Source: Rhineura floridana | Lineage: Eukaryota; Chordata; Lepidosauria; Squamata; Rhineuridae | NCBI RefSeq assembly: GCF_030035675.1 | Contig: NC_084481.1 | Location: 234,328,927-234,392,926 of the forward strand | Direction of reading: 5' to 3' | DNA length: 64,000 nt | Part shown: piece after piece, positions 1-52,273 of the stretch | Position numbering within the stretch: position 1 is the stretch's first letter | Layout of the letters: each line of letters opens with the position of its first letter | Position numbers and translations under genes: made by a program | Notes under the pieces: model-generated | Told to the model about the DNA's origin: nothing | Database searches by the model: none | What the model saw: the letters and a program-made list of their open reading frames with translations, nothing else

Positions 1-1245
1 TGAAGGCACATAACAACAAGTATTGCGTCAATGACATGGTACAGAGTACACCTGCAAAGAAAGTCTGGAGGGGCCCACAGACTGGGCCCTGTGGTCAGAC
101 CTGTCAGGAGGCCTTTTTGCACAAGTCACATCGAAATGGTCGTGCAAGAGCGCAAAACACTTCCTGCACTGGCTGAGTCTTTGGACCTTTCCTAGCATGT
201 TCAGTGCTCCCCTGTGGCGCTGTGCATTTGTGGCGAAGATCAGTAGTGTACTATGTCAGGGGGAAGCCTAGATGAGACCCTTCTCCCAGTTTTTTTCAAC
301 ATGCAAGGAATGTGAGCATTTCCTGCAACACACACAGTCCCGTACCTGCTGCATGAAGCAGATGCGCACTAGAAACTCCCTTAGCAATTGATTCAGCTGC
401 AGTTGTATGAGCTGGCGCTGAGCCTTGGGAAATGGGATGGGGTGGTTAATAAAAGGCTCATCTGGTGCTTTTCCCCTAGAGGTTTTTAGCAGCAAAGACC
501 TCAGCATAGGTGACCTCCGTGGTCTGTTAATGGGTGGGCCAGTTCTTGTACCTGAAGGTGCTCATAATCCTCAGTAGAGAAGGAAGACAACAGGTTAAGA
601 GGCTGTCACTCCTGCATGATGAACAGCCTCCCCTCCTGCTGGTGGCTCACACCCACTCGGCCCATTCTCTGTGCCAGCCTGGTGCCCACCCAATGCTTTG
701 GACTACAATTCCCATCGGCCCCAGCCAGCACGACTACATATATATGGGAGCTATAGCCCAAAATGTCTGGCAGACGTAGGGTTGGCGATGGGCTGCTCTA
801 CTCACCCACCCTCCAATCTTGATGGCTCAGTTTGCATCTCTAACTCTTGAGAGCATTTGAAATCAGCCACTAGCCGCCAGCCAGGACAGCATCACCAAAT
901 TGATGGGGTTGGGGTAGCCTGGGAAACCTCTCCCTCCACCCCCAGTCTGCTTCTGGAGGACCACTGCACGCACCTGCCAGAATGGTCCCCATCACAGGCA
1001 AAACCTTTCCTTGTGACAGCTCTGCGTGCGTGATATTATCAGGAAATATGGCTCCCAGGATTGCGAGGGGTGGGGGGATGTTGGCAGGCTTGAAGTGGCC
1101 AAGCTCTCAAGCACCCTTCTCCAACCTAGTGCTCACCACGTGTTGGACTCTGACTCCTGATGGGAGTGGTAGCTGGAGACGTGGGGAGTGGCAGTCCAAA
1201 ACTTCCAGAGGGTGCTAAGCCGCCTATTCTGTCTTTGCCTCCTAG
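1..1245 (+). other. MAP4K5 intron sequence with short repeat remnants
   Basis: Bases 1-20 read as the terminal tail shared by BovB LINEs and squamate SINEs (tgaaggcacataacaac). Bases about 680-789 and 1110-1216 are decayed short palindromic MITEs of the family described at 59929-60073 (paired actacaattccc / tgggag motifs). I recognise nothing in 21-679 and 790-1109; the 79-codon antisense frame at 268-507 matches nothing I know. Confidence 0.5.
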
Positions 1246-1333
1246 GGTGGTGGTGTTGGAAAGCAGGCCGACTGATAACCCAACCGCACACAGCAATCTC
1301 TACATTTTGGCAGGCCACGAAAACAGCTACTAG
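1246..1333 (+). CDS. MAP4K5: MAP4K5 last coding exon (partial gene)
   Basis: MAP4K5 (KHS1/GCKR) is a cytosolic STE20/germinal-centre kinase acting upstream of JNK, with an N-terminal kinase domain and a C-terminal CNH (citron homology) domain. Only the last coding exon is here. After a pyrimidine-rich tract and TAG acceptor (1241-1245) one base completes a codon, then 28 codons run to TAG at 1331-1333. The peptide starts [12 protein letters not shown] and ends LAGHENSY, which I recognise as the MAP4K5 C-terminus (I recall one E-to-D difference from human). The location directly upstream of CDKL1 in the same orientation matches vertebrate synteny. Upstream exons lie outside the window or were not recognised in 1-1245. 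Identification is from memory of the protein, not from a search. Confidence 0.93.
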
Positions 1334-3075
1334 TCGACCGTAACCCAACTCGAACTGTGAGCCAAGGAATATGTCACATAAGGAAGCAGACCCTTAAGGA
1401 AACCATGTCCAAGCCGGACTTTCTCTCTGTCTGTCGTCTTTCTCCCCCGCCCCCCCCTTCGCTTTACTGTATCACTATCCAAATGGACTCTATTTTAGGA
1501 TCAAGAGCCAAAGGTCACCTGCGTCTTGCAGCTGAGGAGCCAGCTGTTCTGTCACTTGCCACTATGTGGTTAGTTATGTCAAGTTTGCTTAATAAAAGCT
1601 ATGAGATTACAAGTCCCTCTGGTTCGTTAGGCCTATGGAAACACAACGGTTGACAAATCCCAAATGCGTTTATGGTGCCATACAATTCTTGACCTGTACT
1701 TCTCTGTGCTCCTGGTCAAAAAAGTCAAGGCTGCTGCTTCTATTCTGACAATGCCAACTTTTGAATGCAAGTGGCTGATGTCAAAATTGGAACATTTGCA
1801 GCTGCCAAGGAGGGGCTGCTTTTGGGACCTGACCCATGGCGAATGCCTCCCACGCGAAACCCTTCCGGATCTTATCTAGGGCCCCACAAATGCCCCCATT
1901 CCAAGGGGTCATTGGTGTTCCCAGGATCCAATGTTTTTGTTTCATTTTTTTAATGCAACTGTTCTTTGTGGGTTTGTAAAATAACTATTTAATCCTTATT
2001 TATTAATCTGCTGCTAGGGTGGTGTGATGTATCTTAACTTCTAGCACATGAAGGTTGCAGAGCAGCTTTGTTTTTTTGTTGAGGGGGAGTGGGGGGGTTT
2101 CTTTCCCCCTCATTGTCTTTTTTTTTTTTTACAGTTGTACAAAGAAACTAGTATTCATTTCACCCTTTTCCTCTTAGAATGGAGCACATTGTCTGAGGGA
2201 GGTGCATATATATAGATAGATAGGGGATGAGGGGTGGGGGGACCCTTTTGGCTATTCCCGTATAAATGCCGTTTTGTACATGAGTATTTTGTATGGGTTT
2301 TGCTTGCCGAATTTGTTGTCAGAGGGAGCATGTGACAGAAGTGCAAGCTGTATCTTAGTGAGGAATTGAGAAACACCATTGGAGGATGGCTGGATGTGTA
2401 CAGCAGATGGGCAGATGTGTAGCTTTGTGTGTGCATGAGTGTGTGTCTGGAGGGAAAGTTGCTTCACACGTCCACAAGTTCCTGAGAACGTACAGGGGTG
2501 GGTGGGTGGGAAGAGATGAAAGAAAAGCTCATCCAGATCTTTGTGGCTTCTGACCCGATGCAGTCCAGACATGGTGGAGGTCTCAGCTCAGCCTGGTCCT
2601 GGCTGATCCCGGATAGCTGTGAGAGTCACCAGAGGCTGCCTGATCCTTATGGCTAGGCCCTGGGCCCACCGTGAGGTGTGTACCAGCCTTGTCCTGGGAA
2701 CAGTCTCCCTACAAATCAGACTTGAAACTCAGGAAGCCACCAACTGGATGAGCCTTTCTAAAACTGCTTAGAGGAGGAGATTTTAAATGCCTTGTTCTGT
2801 TCATGGACACATATTTTATTTATATTGTGCCAGAGGGGAGCTGGAGAAGGTGCCATGCCTGGAAAAAGAAACTGGATTTTCCCCAGACTGGGCATGTTTA
2901 TATAGTAGGATTATTTCCCGGTGGTATAGTATAAATACATATATAAGAAGCAGTATTGTCTCATAAATCTTGGGGAATATCCTTTGTTCCGTTATCCCTG
3001 TTTCAAAGCTGTCATCCGTTTCTCCTTCCCCCCCCCAAAAAATCCATTAAAGTATCCCTTTTGCTCCTGATTTGT
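1334..3075 (+). other. MAP4K5: MAP4K5 3' UTR with two candidate poly(A) signals
   Basis: After the MAP4K5 stop there is about 1.7 kb without recognisable transposons, which is unusual for this window and fits a retained 3' UTR. A canonical AATAAA is at 1591-1596 and an ATTAAA at 3046-3051, the latter followed by a GT-rich stretch (about 3068-3080) like a downstream element. The long form would therefore end near 3070 and the short form near 1615. Short open frames on both strands here have no protein-like composition. Confidence 0.6.
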
Positions 3076-3138
3076 GTCTGCTTCCATTCCTTGAGTTTAA
3101 AGTGAAATGTGGAGTTCTGCAGAGGAATGCTGCAGGGA

Positions 3139-3228
3139 AGGGCCATAGCTCAGTGGCATTCACGTTGCATGTAGGTTCCAGGTTCAGTCTCTGGTGTCTC
3201 CAGCTGGGGCTGGTGAGCCACTGCCAAT
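3139..3228 (+). repeat. tRNA-derived SINE, head fragment
   Basis: The segment begins with a Pol III A-box-like head (ggccatagctcagtggc) and a B-box-like ggttcagtctc, then the gtctccagctggggctg continuation seen in other copies of this SINE in the window (42.2, 44.2 and 61.9 kb). The 3' body is missing. Confidence 0.7.
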
Positions 3229-3244
3229 AAGCAATTTGAGAAGA

Positions 3245-3420
3245 CATCCTGGCCCCCCTCCGTGATGGCAACCTTTCAAGCGCTTGAAGAGTGCTATCGT
3301 ATCTCCCCTCCGTCTTCTCAAGGCGAAACATGCCCAGTTCTTTCATTCTCTTTCTAATTTGGTAAAGATTCAGATATTTTTCCCTGCAAGAAAAAGCTAC
3401 TGTTTCAGGGAAGTTGCATA
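3245..3420 (-). repeat. CR1 LINE fragment, antisense
   Basis: On the minus strand short peptides such as LGMFRLEKTEGRYDS resemble the region after the CR1 reverse transcriptase (compare LGLFSLEKRRVRGD in the CR1 at 11.6-15 kb). It is an old, highly diverged fragment. Confidence 0.65.
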
Positions 3421-3959
3421 TTCCCAGCGCTCCAGCTGTCAATGGTGGGAAGATGTGATTCATGAGATTATTATCATGCTGGTTATGTTGAAACGGAGGC
3501 TTCAGGCTTTACTTTGAGACTGGTCAGTTTCAACTCTCCTGCAAAACCCTGTTGGTAGTCCAAGTGTTCTGCCTTGTACAGTGAAACAAGTTTAATTTTT
3601 TATCAGCTGGGGAGGGGGAATCAATTGCATGCATATCCACATATCTAAGGCTGCTTCTGTATTAAGGCTGTCAGGTATCTCTTATAAAATCTAAACTTTA
3701 GAATGCCCTGGATGCAGTATCTAAACAGAATGTGTCTCACAGTTCTGCTGGTGCTGAGCAAGTTTGGCTCTGACTGATGGGAGGCTACAGGTGATCACTT
3801 TGGAGAATGAGTGGGTTATCAATCATTAAACTGGAGGTCAAGGTTAATTTCCAGTTGAAAGTTGCAGGCAGCAAAACTGGGATTGGGACCTCCTGCCTGA
3901 GAACTTGGAAGAGCTCCGGCTAGCAGAACAGACAGTTGATGGTTATGATTAACTTTTTT

Positions 3960-4450
3960 CAGAAAAGTGAAACTCAGCGACTTACAAAACCCACTAAAAA
4001 AAAATAAACAGAAAATAAAATGTCCGAATGCTGGGCAGTACAAGAATGCTTTTGCCTGGCGACTAAAAACAGATAGTGATGGTGCTAGAAGTGCCTTCCT
4101 GGGGAGAGCATTCCATACACGGGGAGCCACCACTAAGAGAGCCTGTTCTGGGGTTGCCACCCTCTGCACATCCCTCGGATGATGAACTTAAGTTCCAGGC
4201 CTATTCATGTGGAGAGAGGCAGTCCTTGAGATAATTGATTTCCTGAGCTGCATAAATCCTTATAAGTCAAACCCAGCACTTTGAAGTGAGCCTGGAAACT
4301 GGTAACCAGTGCACTCTTGCCAAAACTGGTGCAAAATTCTGCACTAGCCAGTTTTCAAACTGTCTCCAAAGTTAGCCCCACATATAACACATTACAGTAA
4401 TCTAGCCTAGTGATTACCAGAGCATAGACAACAGAAGTCAGGCTGTCCCT
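3960..4450 (-). repeat. L2-clade LINE 3' fragment, antisense
   Basis: The minus strand reads an L2-type C-terminus (VWNALPRKALLAPSLSVFSRQAKAF), the equivalent of LWNGLPEEVRLAPTLSSFRR in the intact L2 at 23.3-25.9 kb, followed by an A/T-rich tail. Boundaries are approximate. Confidence 0.7.
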
Positions 4451-4459
4451 GGAGGTGCA

Positions 4460-5302
4460 GGGAATGCTTATCAAATATGCAGATGATACAAAATTGGGAG
4501 GGATAGCTAATACCCTGGAAGACAAACAAAATTCAAAGGGATATTGATAGGCTGGAGCACAGAATGAAATTTAACAGGAATAAGTGCAAAATTCTGCACC
4601 TAGGGAAAAGAAACCAAATGCACAGCTATAACATGGGGGATACTTGGCTCAGCAACCCTACATGCAAGAAGGTTCTTGAAATTGTTATTGATCCACAAGC
4701 TGAATATGAGCCAACAGCGTAATGTGGCTGCAAAAAAGGCAAATGCTATTATTAGGCTACATTAATAGAAGTATAGTTTCCAAATTGCGTGAAGTATTAG
4801 TTCCCCTCTATTCAGCACTGGTTAGGCCTCATTTTGAGTACTGCGTCCAGTTCTGGACACCATACTTTAAGAAGGATGCAGACAAACTGGAACAGGTTCA
4901 GGGGAGGGCAATGAGGATCAGAGGACTTGGAAACAAAGCCCTCTGAGGATGGAAAGAGCTGGGCATGTTTAACCTTGAAAAGACTGAGGGGAGATATGAT
5001 AACTCTTCAAGTATTTGAAAGGTTGCCTTGCCACACAGATCTCTTCTCGATCGTCCCAGAGTGCAGGACACAGAATAACGGGTTCAAGTTGCAGGAAGCT
5101 AGATTTTGGCTGAACATCAAGAAAAACTTCCTGTTAGAGCAGTGGAACCAATGACCTGTGGAGGTGGTTGGGCTCTGTAACACTGGAGGCCTTCAAGGAG
5201 CAGCTGGACAGCCACCTGTTGGGGATGCTTCAGTTTGGATTCCTGCATTGAGCAGGGGGTTGGACTTGATGGCCTCATAGGCCCCTTCCAACTGTATGAT
5301 TC
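4460..5302 (+). repeat. CR1 LINE 3' fragment
   Basis: The plus strand carries broken CR1 reverse-transcriptase reading: ADDTKLG-like start, then [27 protein letters not shown], and the typical CR1 3' end (gttggacttgatggcctcataggccccttccaact). Frames are interrupted, so it is an old 5'-truncated copy. A related copy lies at 49.8-50.9 kb. Confidence 0.85.
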
Positions 5303-5680
5303 CTTCAGAGGAATTGATGGTCTGGTTTGGCTCAAGCCAGCTTACATGGTCATATAAGTATCCTCTTTGCTCTCCTTATGTGCACTGATGACCGGCAAAA
5401 GTGCATTGGCTTTAATAGGCATACATTCCTAGGCTTGCTAGTGGGAGGTGGGCTAAAATACCATCCATGGCTTTATTAAATATATAGCCTGAGTCTGGCA
5501 CAGAGCAAGCTTGGGATTAATTTTTGAAGAACAAGATTCAAGCCTGCAGGATGAGTGAGGAAGGCTTAGTTGAGAGGGGGGAAGAGATTTGTACAGGAAC
5601 CGAGAAACACTTTTTCATTTGATCCAGCGCCAGTGCTCTCATGGGACCGGACTCAAATGAAGCCTACTCCCGCCCAGCAG

Positions 5681-5850
5681 CGAAAGGGCGGTACCTCAGT
5701 GGGCAGAGCACCTGCTGTGCACGCAAGAAGGTCCCAGGTTCAACCCAGGCATCTCCCCGTAGCTCTGGAAGTGTCGCCACCCTGAAATCTGGAGAGCTGC
5801 TGCCAGCCAGTGTAGGTAATACTGAGCTAGACAGACCAAGGGTCTGACGC
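5681..5850 (+). repeat. tRNA-derived SINE
   Basis: A near full-length copy: A-box region (gtacctcagtgggcagagca), B-box (ggttcaacccagg), body with ctggagagctgctgccagccagtgtag and the actgagctagac...ggtctgac end shared with copies at 42.2, 44.2 and 61.9 kb. Confidence 0.85.
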
Positions 5851-5929
5851 GGTGGAAGAAATGTGCAAGGCTGCGTCTCCCTTCACACGCCGCCTCGCTA
5901 GCCCACCTTTGCTATGGTGCTGCTGGTAC

Positions 5930-7110
5930 AACTTGCGTCCCCCTATCTAAAGGGGTAGCCCAGGCTCCCTGGCGCCCGCAGCCAGCGAGCCAGTCGCCTC
6001 TTCTTCCCCGTTGAGCCTCCCCCCGAGGCGAGCAGGCGGGGGCCCTCCAGCTGCCGTTGGGCTCTCTTCCCCCGTGGGGTGATCATGGGCGATGCGAGGC
6101 CAACGCCGGACCCACGCTGCGCAAGGCCTGCCCCGAGAGCGCCCGGCGCCAGGCCGAAGGGCCACCGAGCCCAGCCTCCTGTTGTCGCGGTGGCCAACCC
6201 GAGGCCCCAAAGGGAAAAGGCCCACAAGCAGGCCCCGGCCGCGCGAGCAATGCTCTCCAGCAGCTGGTGCTCGAGGGCGCGCGGCCTCCCACAGCGAAGG
6301 CGCAGCACAGGCACCGTGGCTAGTAGCCCCTGGCTGCCGCACCCTCCGTGCCTTTGGCTAATGCTCGCTCCGAGCCGTCCGAGTGATTCGCGGCTGCTTG
6401 TGGGAGCGAATTCCGACGGTGGAGCATCGCCCGGGGCTCCTGCCCGAGGAGTCTGCAGTGGAACTCGCCCGGGGAGCAAAAGCAAGAGCACCGCCTGCCT
6501 GTCCGGAGCCTGTCCGCCCCGTGCGCCGCCTCCTCCTGCTCGAGGAGGGGCAGCGTCGAGGGGTCCCCCCGCCTCCCCTCCGCCGGCCGCCCTGATTGGC
6601 TGCTCCGCGCCTTTAGCGCCTCCGCGCAGCGCCGCGCCCGGGCAGAGCAGAGCCGGCATCGCGGAGGGTAGCAGCCGCTGCCACCGTCGCGGCGCCAGTA
6701 GCAGCTGGAGGCAAGAGCCGGACGGGCCCGACGGGGAGGCGGCGGCCGGGCAGAGTCCGCGGACGGAAAGCGAAGCGCCCTTGGGTGGCCCGGGAAGAGT
6801 AAGGGCAGAGGGGGTACTGGCAGCGCAAAGGGCGCTCTGAGCGCGTGCAGAGTGCCGTGCGCTCGCCTCGGAAAAGCCGGTGCGGGCTTGGAGAGGGAGG
6901 GCGGCCCGAGGCGCAGAGGGCGACTGGAAGGCTCCCTGCCGGCCTCCCCCACCCTCGCCCTGGCAAGGCGACGTTCCATCCTCCCCGTTAACTGGGGTTA
7001 AACGTTCCTCTGCATTCGTGCAGGGGTGCTGGCTGGAGGGGCGAGTGCCCCCGAGCATGTGCAGAGGGCCCTGTGGTGACGATTTCTGTGAGGTAACGGT
7101 TTTCCTGTGA
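5930..7110 (+). promoter_or_regulatory. CDKL1: CpG island, probable CDKL1 promoter and first exon
   Basis: This stretch is strongly GC-rich and dense in CpG in a window that is otherwise AT-rich and CpG-poor. It carries an NF-Y type ATTGG (inverted CCAAT) at 6595-6599 and several GC-box-like motifs, and no TATA box. It lies 2.1-3.3 kb upstream of the CDKL1 start-codon exon in the correct place for its promoter. The transcription start and the donor of the first non-coding exon cannot be fixed by eye. The long open frames here on both strands (for example the antisense one at 5943-7058) are an effect of GC richness and are not called as genes. Confidence 0.7.
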
Positions 7111-7880
7111 CGGGGTAATTACCACGGAAGAAGTAATGTTGCGGGGGGAGGGGGCGTTCCAGGGAGGCTTTTGTGGGCCCCTGTTGGTTGCCGTCTCTCC
7201 CTCCAGGAAGATAGCCCGAATCTGCCCAGAGGCCCCATGACCTCTTTCTGTCTAAGCCCCGGCACCTCTTGCTGGCTGAATTCTGCTACGGGGGGGGGGG
7301 ATGGGAGCGGTGAATGGTAGCAGACGGGGGAAGAGGGACGGCTTCCCTGTCGCCCTTTTGCCCCTTCCCAGGTGGCATGATGATGCTGGGTGCCCCCGCC
7401 GTGCCCTTCTCACCTACCTGGCTCACTATTGTCCTGGGGGGGCAGGGGGCTCCTTGGGCACACACGGAAAGTGATCCAAGAAACCGGATCCTGGAGCGCT
7501 CCGCCTCCCTCTCCTGAGAGGCCCTTGTGGGTTTGCTGCTAATGAACCTGCCCAGCCGGCAGAGCCTTCCCTGGCAACCTGCCTTTTCCCCAAAGGTGCC
7601 GAATTAAATTTTAATTTCCAGACGGGCCTTCGCGGGAGGAGGAGGAGGAGGAAAGTTGCCTGCAGGAGCAAAAGCTGGCGGAGCCTTCCAGGGATTGGGT
7701 TTTGTGGCTGAACGCACTCATCCCTTGACACCTCCTTGCCTCTGCTTGGGCGCCTATTTCCTGAGAAGTAAGACTTGCTGCGTTATGTGGTGCTTACGCT
7801 AGAGTAACAGACTATTCAGTCGCAGCTTTAAAGACTTAATGGTACTCAAAGCCTTCCTAGGAAACAGCCTATTGTGCTAG

Positions 7881-8562
7881 ATGCTTGAACCTTGCTTTGG
7901 AATCGCCTTTTTGCATGTGGACAGTGAGGACATTGAACTTGACAATGAGGACATTGAACTTGTCAAGGATCAATACCTCGGCACAGTCGTTAACCAAAAT
8001 GGAGACAATAGTCAAGAAATCAGAAGGCTAGGACTGGGGAGGGCAGCTGTGAGAGAACTAGAAAAGGTCCTCAAATGCCAAGATGTATCACTGAACACTA
8101 AAGTCAGGAGCATTCAGACCATGGTATTCCCTACTCTTATGTATGGATGTGAATGTTGGACAATGAAAAAAGTGGATAAGAGAAAAATCAACTCATTTGA
8201 AATGTGGTGTTGGAAGAGAGCTTTGCGCATAGCATGGACCGCAAAAAAGACAAATAATTGGGTGTTAGAACAAATTAAACCAGAACTCTCACTAGAAGAG
8301 AAAATGATGAAACTGAGGTTATCATACTTTGGACACATCATGAGAAGACATGATTCACTAGAAAAGACAATGATGCTAGGAAAAACAGAAGGGAGTAGAA
8401 AAAGAGGAAGGCTAAACAAGAGACGGACTGATTCCCTAAAGGAAGCCACAGACCTGAACTTACAGGATCTGAACAGGGTGGTTCATGACAGATGCTCTTG
8501 GAGGTCACTGATTCATAGGGTCGCCATAAGTCGAAATCGACTTGAAGGCACGTAACACATAC
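7881..8562 (+). mobile_element. BovB (RTE clade) LINE, 3' end
   Basis: An open frame at 7881-8555 encodes the C-terminal part of a BovB-type reverse transcriptase. Visible landmarks are YGCECWTMKK, WCWKRALRIAWTAKK, SYFGHIMRR and the final RVAISRNRLEGT. The nucleotide sequence ends in the hallmark BovB tail (gggtcgccataagtcgaaat...cttgaaggcacgtaac) that squamate SINEs also borrow. The copy is 5'-truncated: endonuclease and catalytic RT motifs are absent. The frame is uninterrupted for 224 codons, so it is not very old. Confidence 0.9.
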
Positions 8563-49026
<40,464 letters not shown>

Positions 49027-49317
49027 AAAGAAAAGTGGGTGTTGTGGCTAAGTCGGATTTACCATTGACAGTCTTGACGTCTTCACAGCCTTGAAGGGAG
49101 ATCTGAAAGAGACAGGGAATTATATTCTGTTGGTGTCCACCGAAGCACACCGTGAGGTGACCGTAAACATTGGAAAGAAAATAGCTGTGCAGAGAGAGAC
49201 AGAGTCAACGGAAGGTGTGCAACTTCTTGAGGCTCAGTAGATAACACATCTGTTTGGGATTTGGGGGGGGGAATTGTGATTGTATTGGTATTGTTTGGGA
49301 TTGATCAAAAACTCATG

Positions 49318-49387
49318 TTTACTCTGAGGGAACAGGAATAATTTCCTCCGCTTTTACTCTGAGGGAATAGGAATAATTTCCTCCGCT
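49318..49387 (+). repeat. 35-bp tandem duplication
   Basis: Two adjacent 35-bp units (49318-49352 and 49353-49387), each starting tttactctgaggga and ending ttcctccgct, differ at one base. Confidence 0.95.
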
Positions 49388-49799
49388 GCGTGTATGGCTG
49401 CTGTTGGGAGTGGGAGGTGGATCCACCTCTGCGAAATACATTTCACTCACAAAATCCCATTGTGTCAAAGCTGGAGAGAAAATCTTTGTTCTTATTTGGA
49501 TGTGTAGTTAGTGGCATCAGCTGGCTGATGCTGCAAGCACATCTGTACAAGTGGAGCGCTGGCTTTGTGTTCCAAGTCTGAGAGGGAGAAGTCCCTCTTT
49601 CAGATCCTGTTTCAAATCTTGCCTCAACCACAGTTTTAACACAGGGTGGTTAACAATCAATTATTTCCCTCTCTACCTTTTTAAAACTGGATGTTTCTCT
49701 TTGAATTATAGTGTTTCTTCCTACAACAACCTGGTTTAAAATGAAATCTGAATAAGCCTATTTTGCCTTCATATATGCTTTCAGTTTTAAGAGATGGGT

Positions 49800-50935
49800 G
49801 TACTATTGCACATTATCTCATTTTTTGATCAGGTAACCTCCTTGGTAGACTGTGGGAATGCTGTGGACGTAAAAGTGCCCCATGATATTCTGATTAGCAA
49901 GCTAGCTAAATGTGGGCTGGATGGAACAACTATCAGGTGGGTTGGCTCCAGAATTGTAGTCAAAGAGTGCTTATCAAGGGTTCCTTCTCAAACTGGGTGG
50001 AAGTAACGAGTGGGGTACCGCAGGGCTCAGTCCTGGGTTCAGGGCTCTTCAACATTTTTATTAATGGATGAGAAGGTGCAGAGAATGCCTATCAAATTTG
50101 TGGATGATACAAAATTGAGAGGGACAGGACAGCTAATATCCTGGAAGACAGAAACAAAATTCAAAGGGATCTTGATAGGCTGGAGCATTGGGCTGAAAAC
50201 AATGGAATGAAATTTAACTGGGATAAGTGCAAAATTCTACATCTAGGAAAAAAGAGACCAAATGCAGTTTTAAGATGGGGGATACTTGGCTTAGCAATAC
50301 TACATGCAAGAAGGATCTTGGAATTTTTGTTAATCAAAAGCTGAATATGAGCCAACAGTGTGATGTAGCTGCAAAAAAGGCAAATGCTATTTTAGGCTGC
50401 ATTAACAGAAGTATAGTATCGAAATTGCATGAAGTATTAGTTCCCCCATACTCGGCACTGGTTAGGCCTCATCTTGAGTACTGCATCCAGTTCTGGACAC
50501 TGCACTTTAAGAAGGATGCAGACACTGGAACGAGTTGAGGAGGGCAATGAGGATGATCAGGGGACTAGAAACAAAGCCCTATGAGGAGAGACTGACAGAA
50601 CTGGGCATGTTTAGCCCTGAGAAGACTGAGGGGAGATTTGATAGCACTCTTCCAGTACTTGTGACACAGAGGAGGGACAGAGGGGTGCAAGACACAGAAT
50701 AATAGGTTCAAGTTGCAGGAAGCCGGATTTCGACTGAACATCAGGAAAAATCGCTAATTGTTAGAGTGGTACTATAATGAAACCAATGACCTAGACAGGT
50801 GGTGGGCTCTCCAACACTGGAGGCCTTCAAGTGGCAGCTGCAGGTATACTTTCTGACTTGGATCCCTGCATTGAGCAGGGGGTTGGACTTGATGGCCTTA
50901 AAGGCCCCTTCGAACTCTATTGTTCTGTGACTGGA
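49800..50935 (+). repeat. CR1 LINE 3' part
   Basis: Broken CR1 reverse-transcriptase coding: VDVKVPHDILISKLAKCGLD, then a W-rich piece, SVLGS-like region near 50030, VDDTKL at about 50100-50117, [20 protein letters not shown] at about 50437-50500, and the 3' terminus ttggacttgatggccttaaa...ccccttcgaactctattgtt. Several frame breaks; old. Confidence 0.88.
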
Positions 50936-51002
50936 CCATGGGGCAAAATCTCTGACTTCTGAGGCTTAGCATTAAAAATGTCTAGGGATTTTTTTTATAT
51001 TC

Positions 51003-51345
51003 ACCTTTAAAGGTGAACCTCCTCAATTCACACTTTCCAACGCAATATGCGAACCAAAACACAACTATCCTTTGAAATTCACAATTCTCTGAAGTTTGCA
51101 ATGCAGTTCTGTAGCCAAGGCGTGTACATAAATATATATACTAGAATAAAGTATGTATATAAATGCATATTTTAATGAAAATAACATACTAAATGCGTTA
51201 TAAGGGAAAATTGCATGCAAAAATTAGTATATTGGGAGAAATTAGCTATAAAATGTTGATTAAATTTCATGAGGTCTTTAAAAAAAAAACACCCACAAAC
51301 TAACTTAGAAATGTGGAGAACTGAACTTAAGACTGAAAAAATGAG
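51003..51345 (+). repeat. Unclassified dispersed repeat A, copy 2
   Basis: Matches 36978-37305: cctttaaaggtgaacctcct, caatatgcgaaccaaaacac, gaagtttgcaatgcagttct, atgaaaataacatactaaat, gagaactgaacttaagactg. Confidence 0.6.
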
Positions 51346-51989
51346 AAACCAAAATTGGTAAGATTGCAAGATCAGCTCTCTGCAAAACCATTTCACCTGG
51401 TTGATACAAACTGTAGCCACGATTTGAATTGCCGTATTTATGGTAAAGGATGGTCAGATTTTCCCTGGTATAAACCACTGTCTCTAATGCTTGTGTAGTA
51501 AACATCATATTGGTCTGAATTATTTGTAGTTCATTCTTTCGAGATCCCATTTAAACATCTCTATTAAGATGTGACTGTCTTGTGCTACTTCTAAGGAATC
51601 GGCTTTAAAATCCATGTTGGCAGGGTTGCTGGGAGAAAGAACCATTCACATATTGGCCATGTGAAGGAACCCCCTCTGTGTAAACATCCATGTCACAGGT
51701 GCAGGAAAGACTTTATGTGGATTTCCTCTGTTCAGATGTCAACATATGGTTGGGTGGTAGGAGGCGGCGGGGTTGACAGGTAGCCAACATCAGGGCTGGA
51801 AGCACCAGTAGATCTCCTCCCGGTGGAGCCCCCTCCTACTGTGGATAACTTAGGAAGGGGGAGAGGGAGGGAGAAGCATGAATACTTCCAGGGAGGATGC
51901 AGTGCTGAGAAATTTAACCAGATGGAATTAAAAGTGAGATGCGGCCTTGGTTCAGACACGACTCAAGCCTGCTTTATGTGGAACCTCTA

Positions 51990-52110
51990 GACAGGCATTG
52001 GGAACACATGGCCCCGAGTCAAACCCCATCAGCCCCAGCCAGCATGGATAATGGTAAGGGATTATGGGAGTTGTAGTCCAGTAACAGCTGGAAGAACACA
52101 GGTTCTCCAT
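51990..52110 (+). repeat. Palindromic hAT-like MITE
   Basis: gacaggcattgggaacacat start, aaccccatcagccccagcca centre, atgggagttgtagtccagta, then gttctccatgcctgt as inverted end. Confidence 0.78.
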
Positions 52111-52160
52111 GCCTGTTTTGAAAAATCACATTTGAACTAAAATACTGTGCTGCATACCCA

Positions 52161-52273
52161 GAGCTTGGAAAAGTTACTTTTTTTGAACTACAACTCCCAT
52201 CAGCCCCAGCCAGCATGGCCACTAGATTGGGCTGATGGGAGTTGTAGTTCAAAAAAGTAACTTTTCCAAGCTC
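52161..52273 (+). repeat. Near-perfect palindrome, MITE
   Basis: Arms 52161-52206 and 52229-52273 are almost perfect inverted repeats of about 45 bp (gagcttggaaaagttactt ... aagtaacttttccaagctc), differing by one T in a T-run. The loop is about 22 bp (agccagcatggccactagat). Confidence 0.95.

Noticed and set aside
268-507. Antisense 79-codon frame in the MAP4K5 intron
   Set aside because: Lacks recognisable domain or repeat similarity; too short to call.
2155-2572. Overlapping antisense frames of 93 and 106 codons in the MAP4K5 3' UTR
   Set aside because: Low-complexity H, T, P-rich peptides over GT-rich 3' UTR; no support.
5943-7058. A 371-codon antisense open frame and several plus-strand frames in the CpG island
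   Set aside because: All six frames are open here because the sequence is GC-rich; the peptides are low-complexity A, G, P, R and match no protein.
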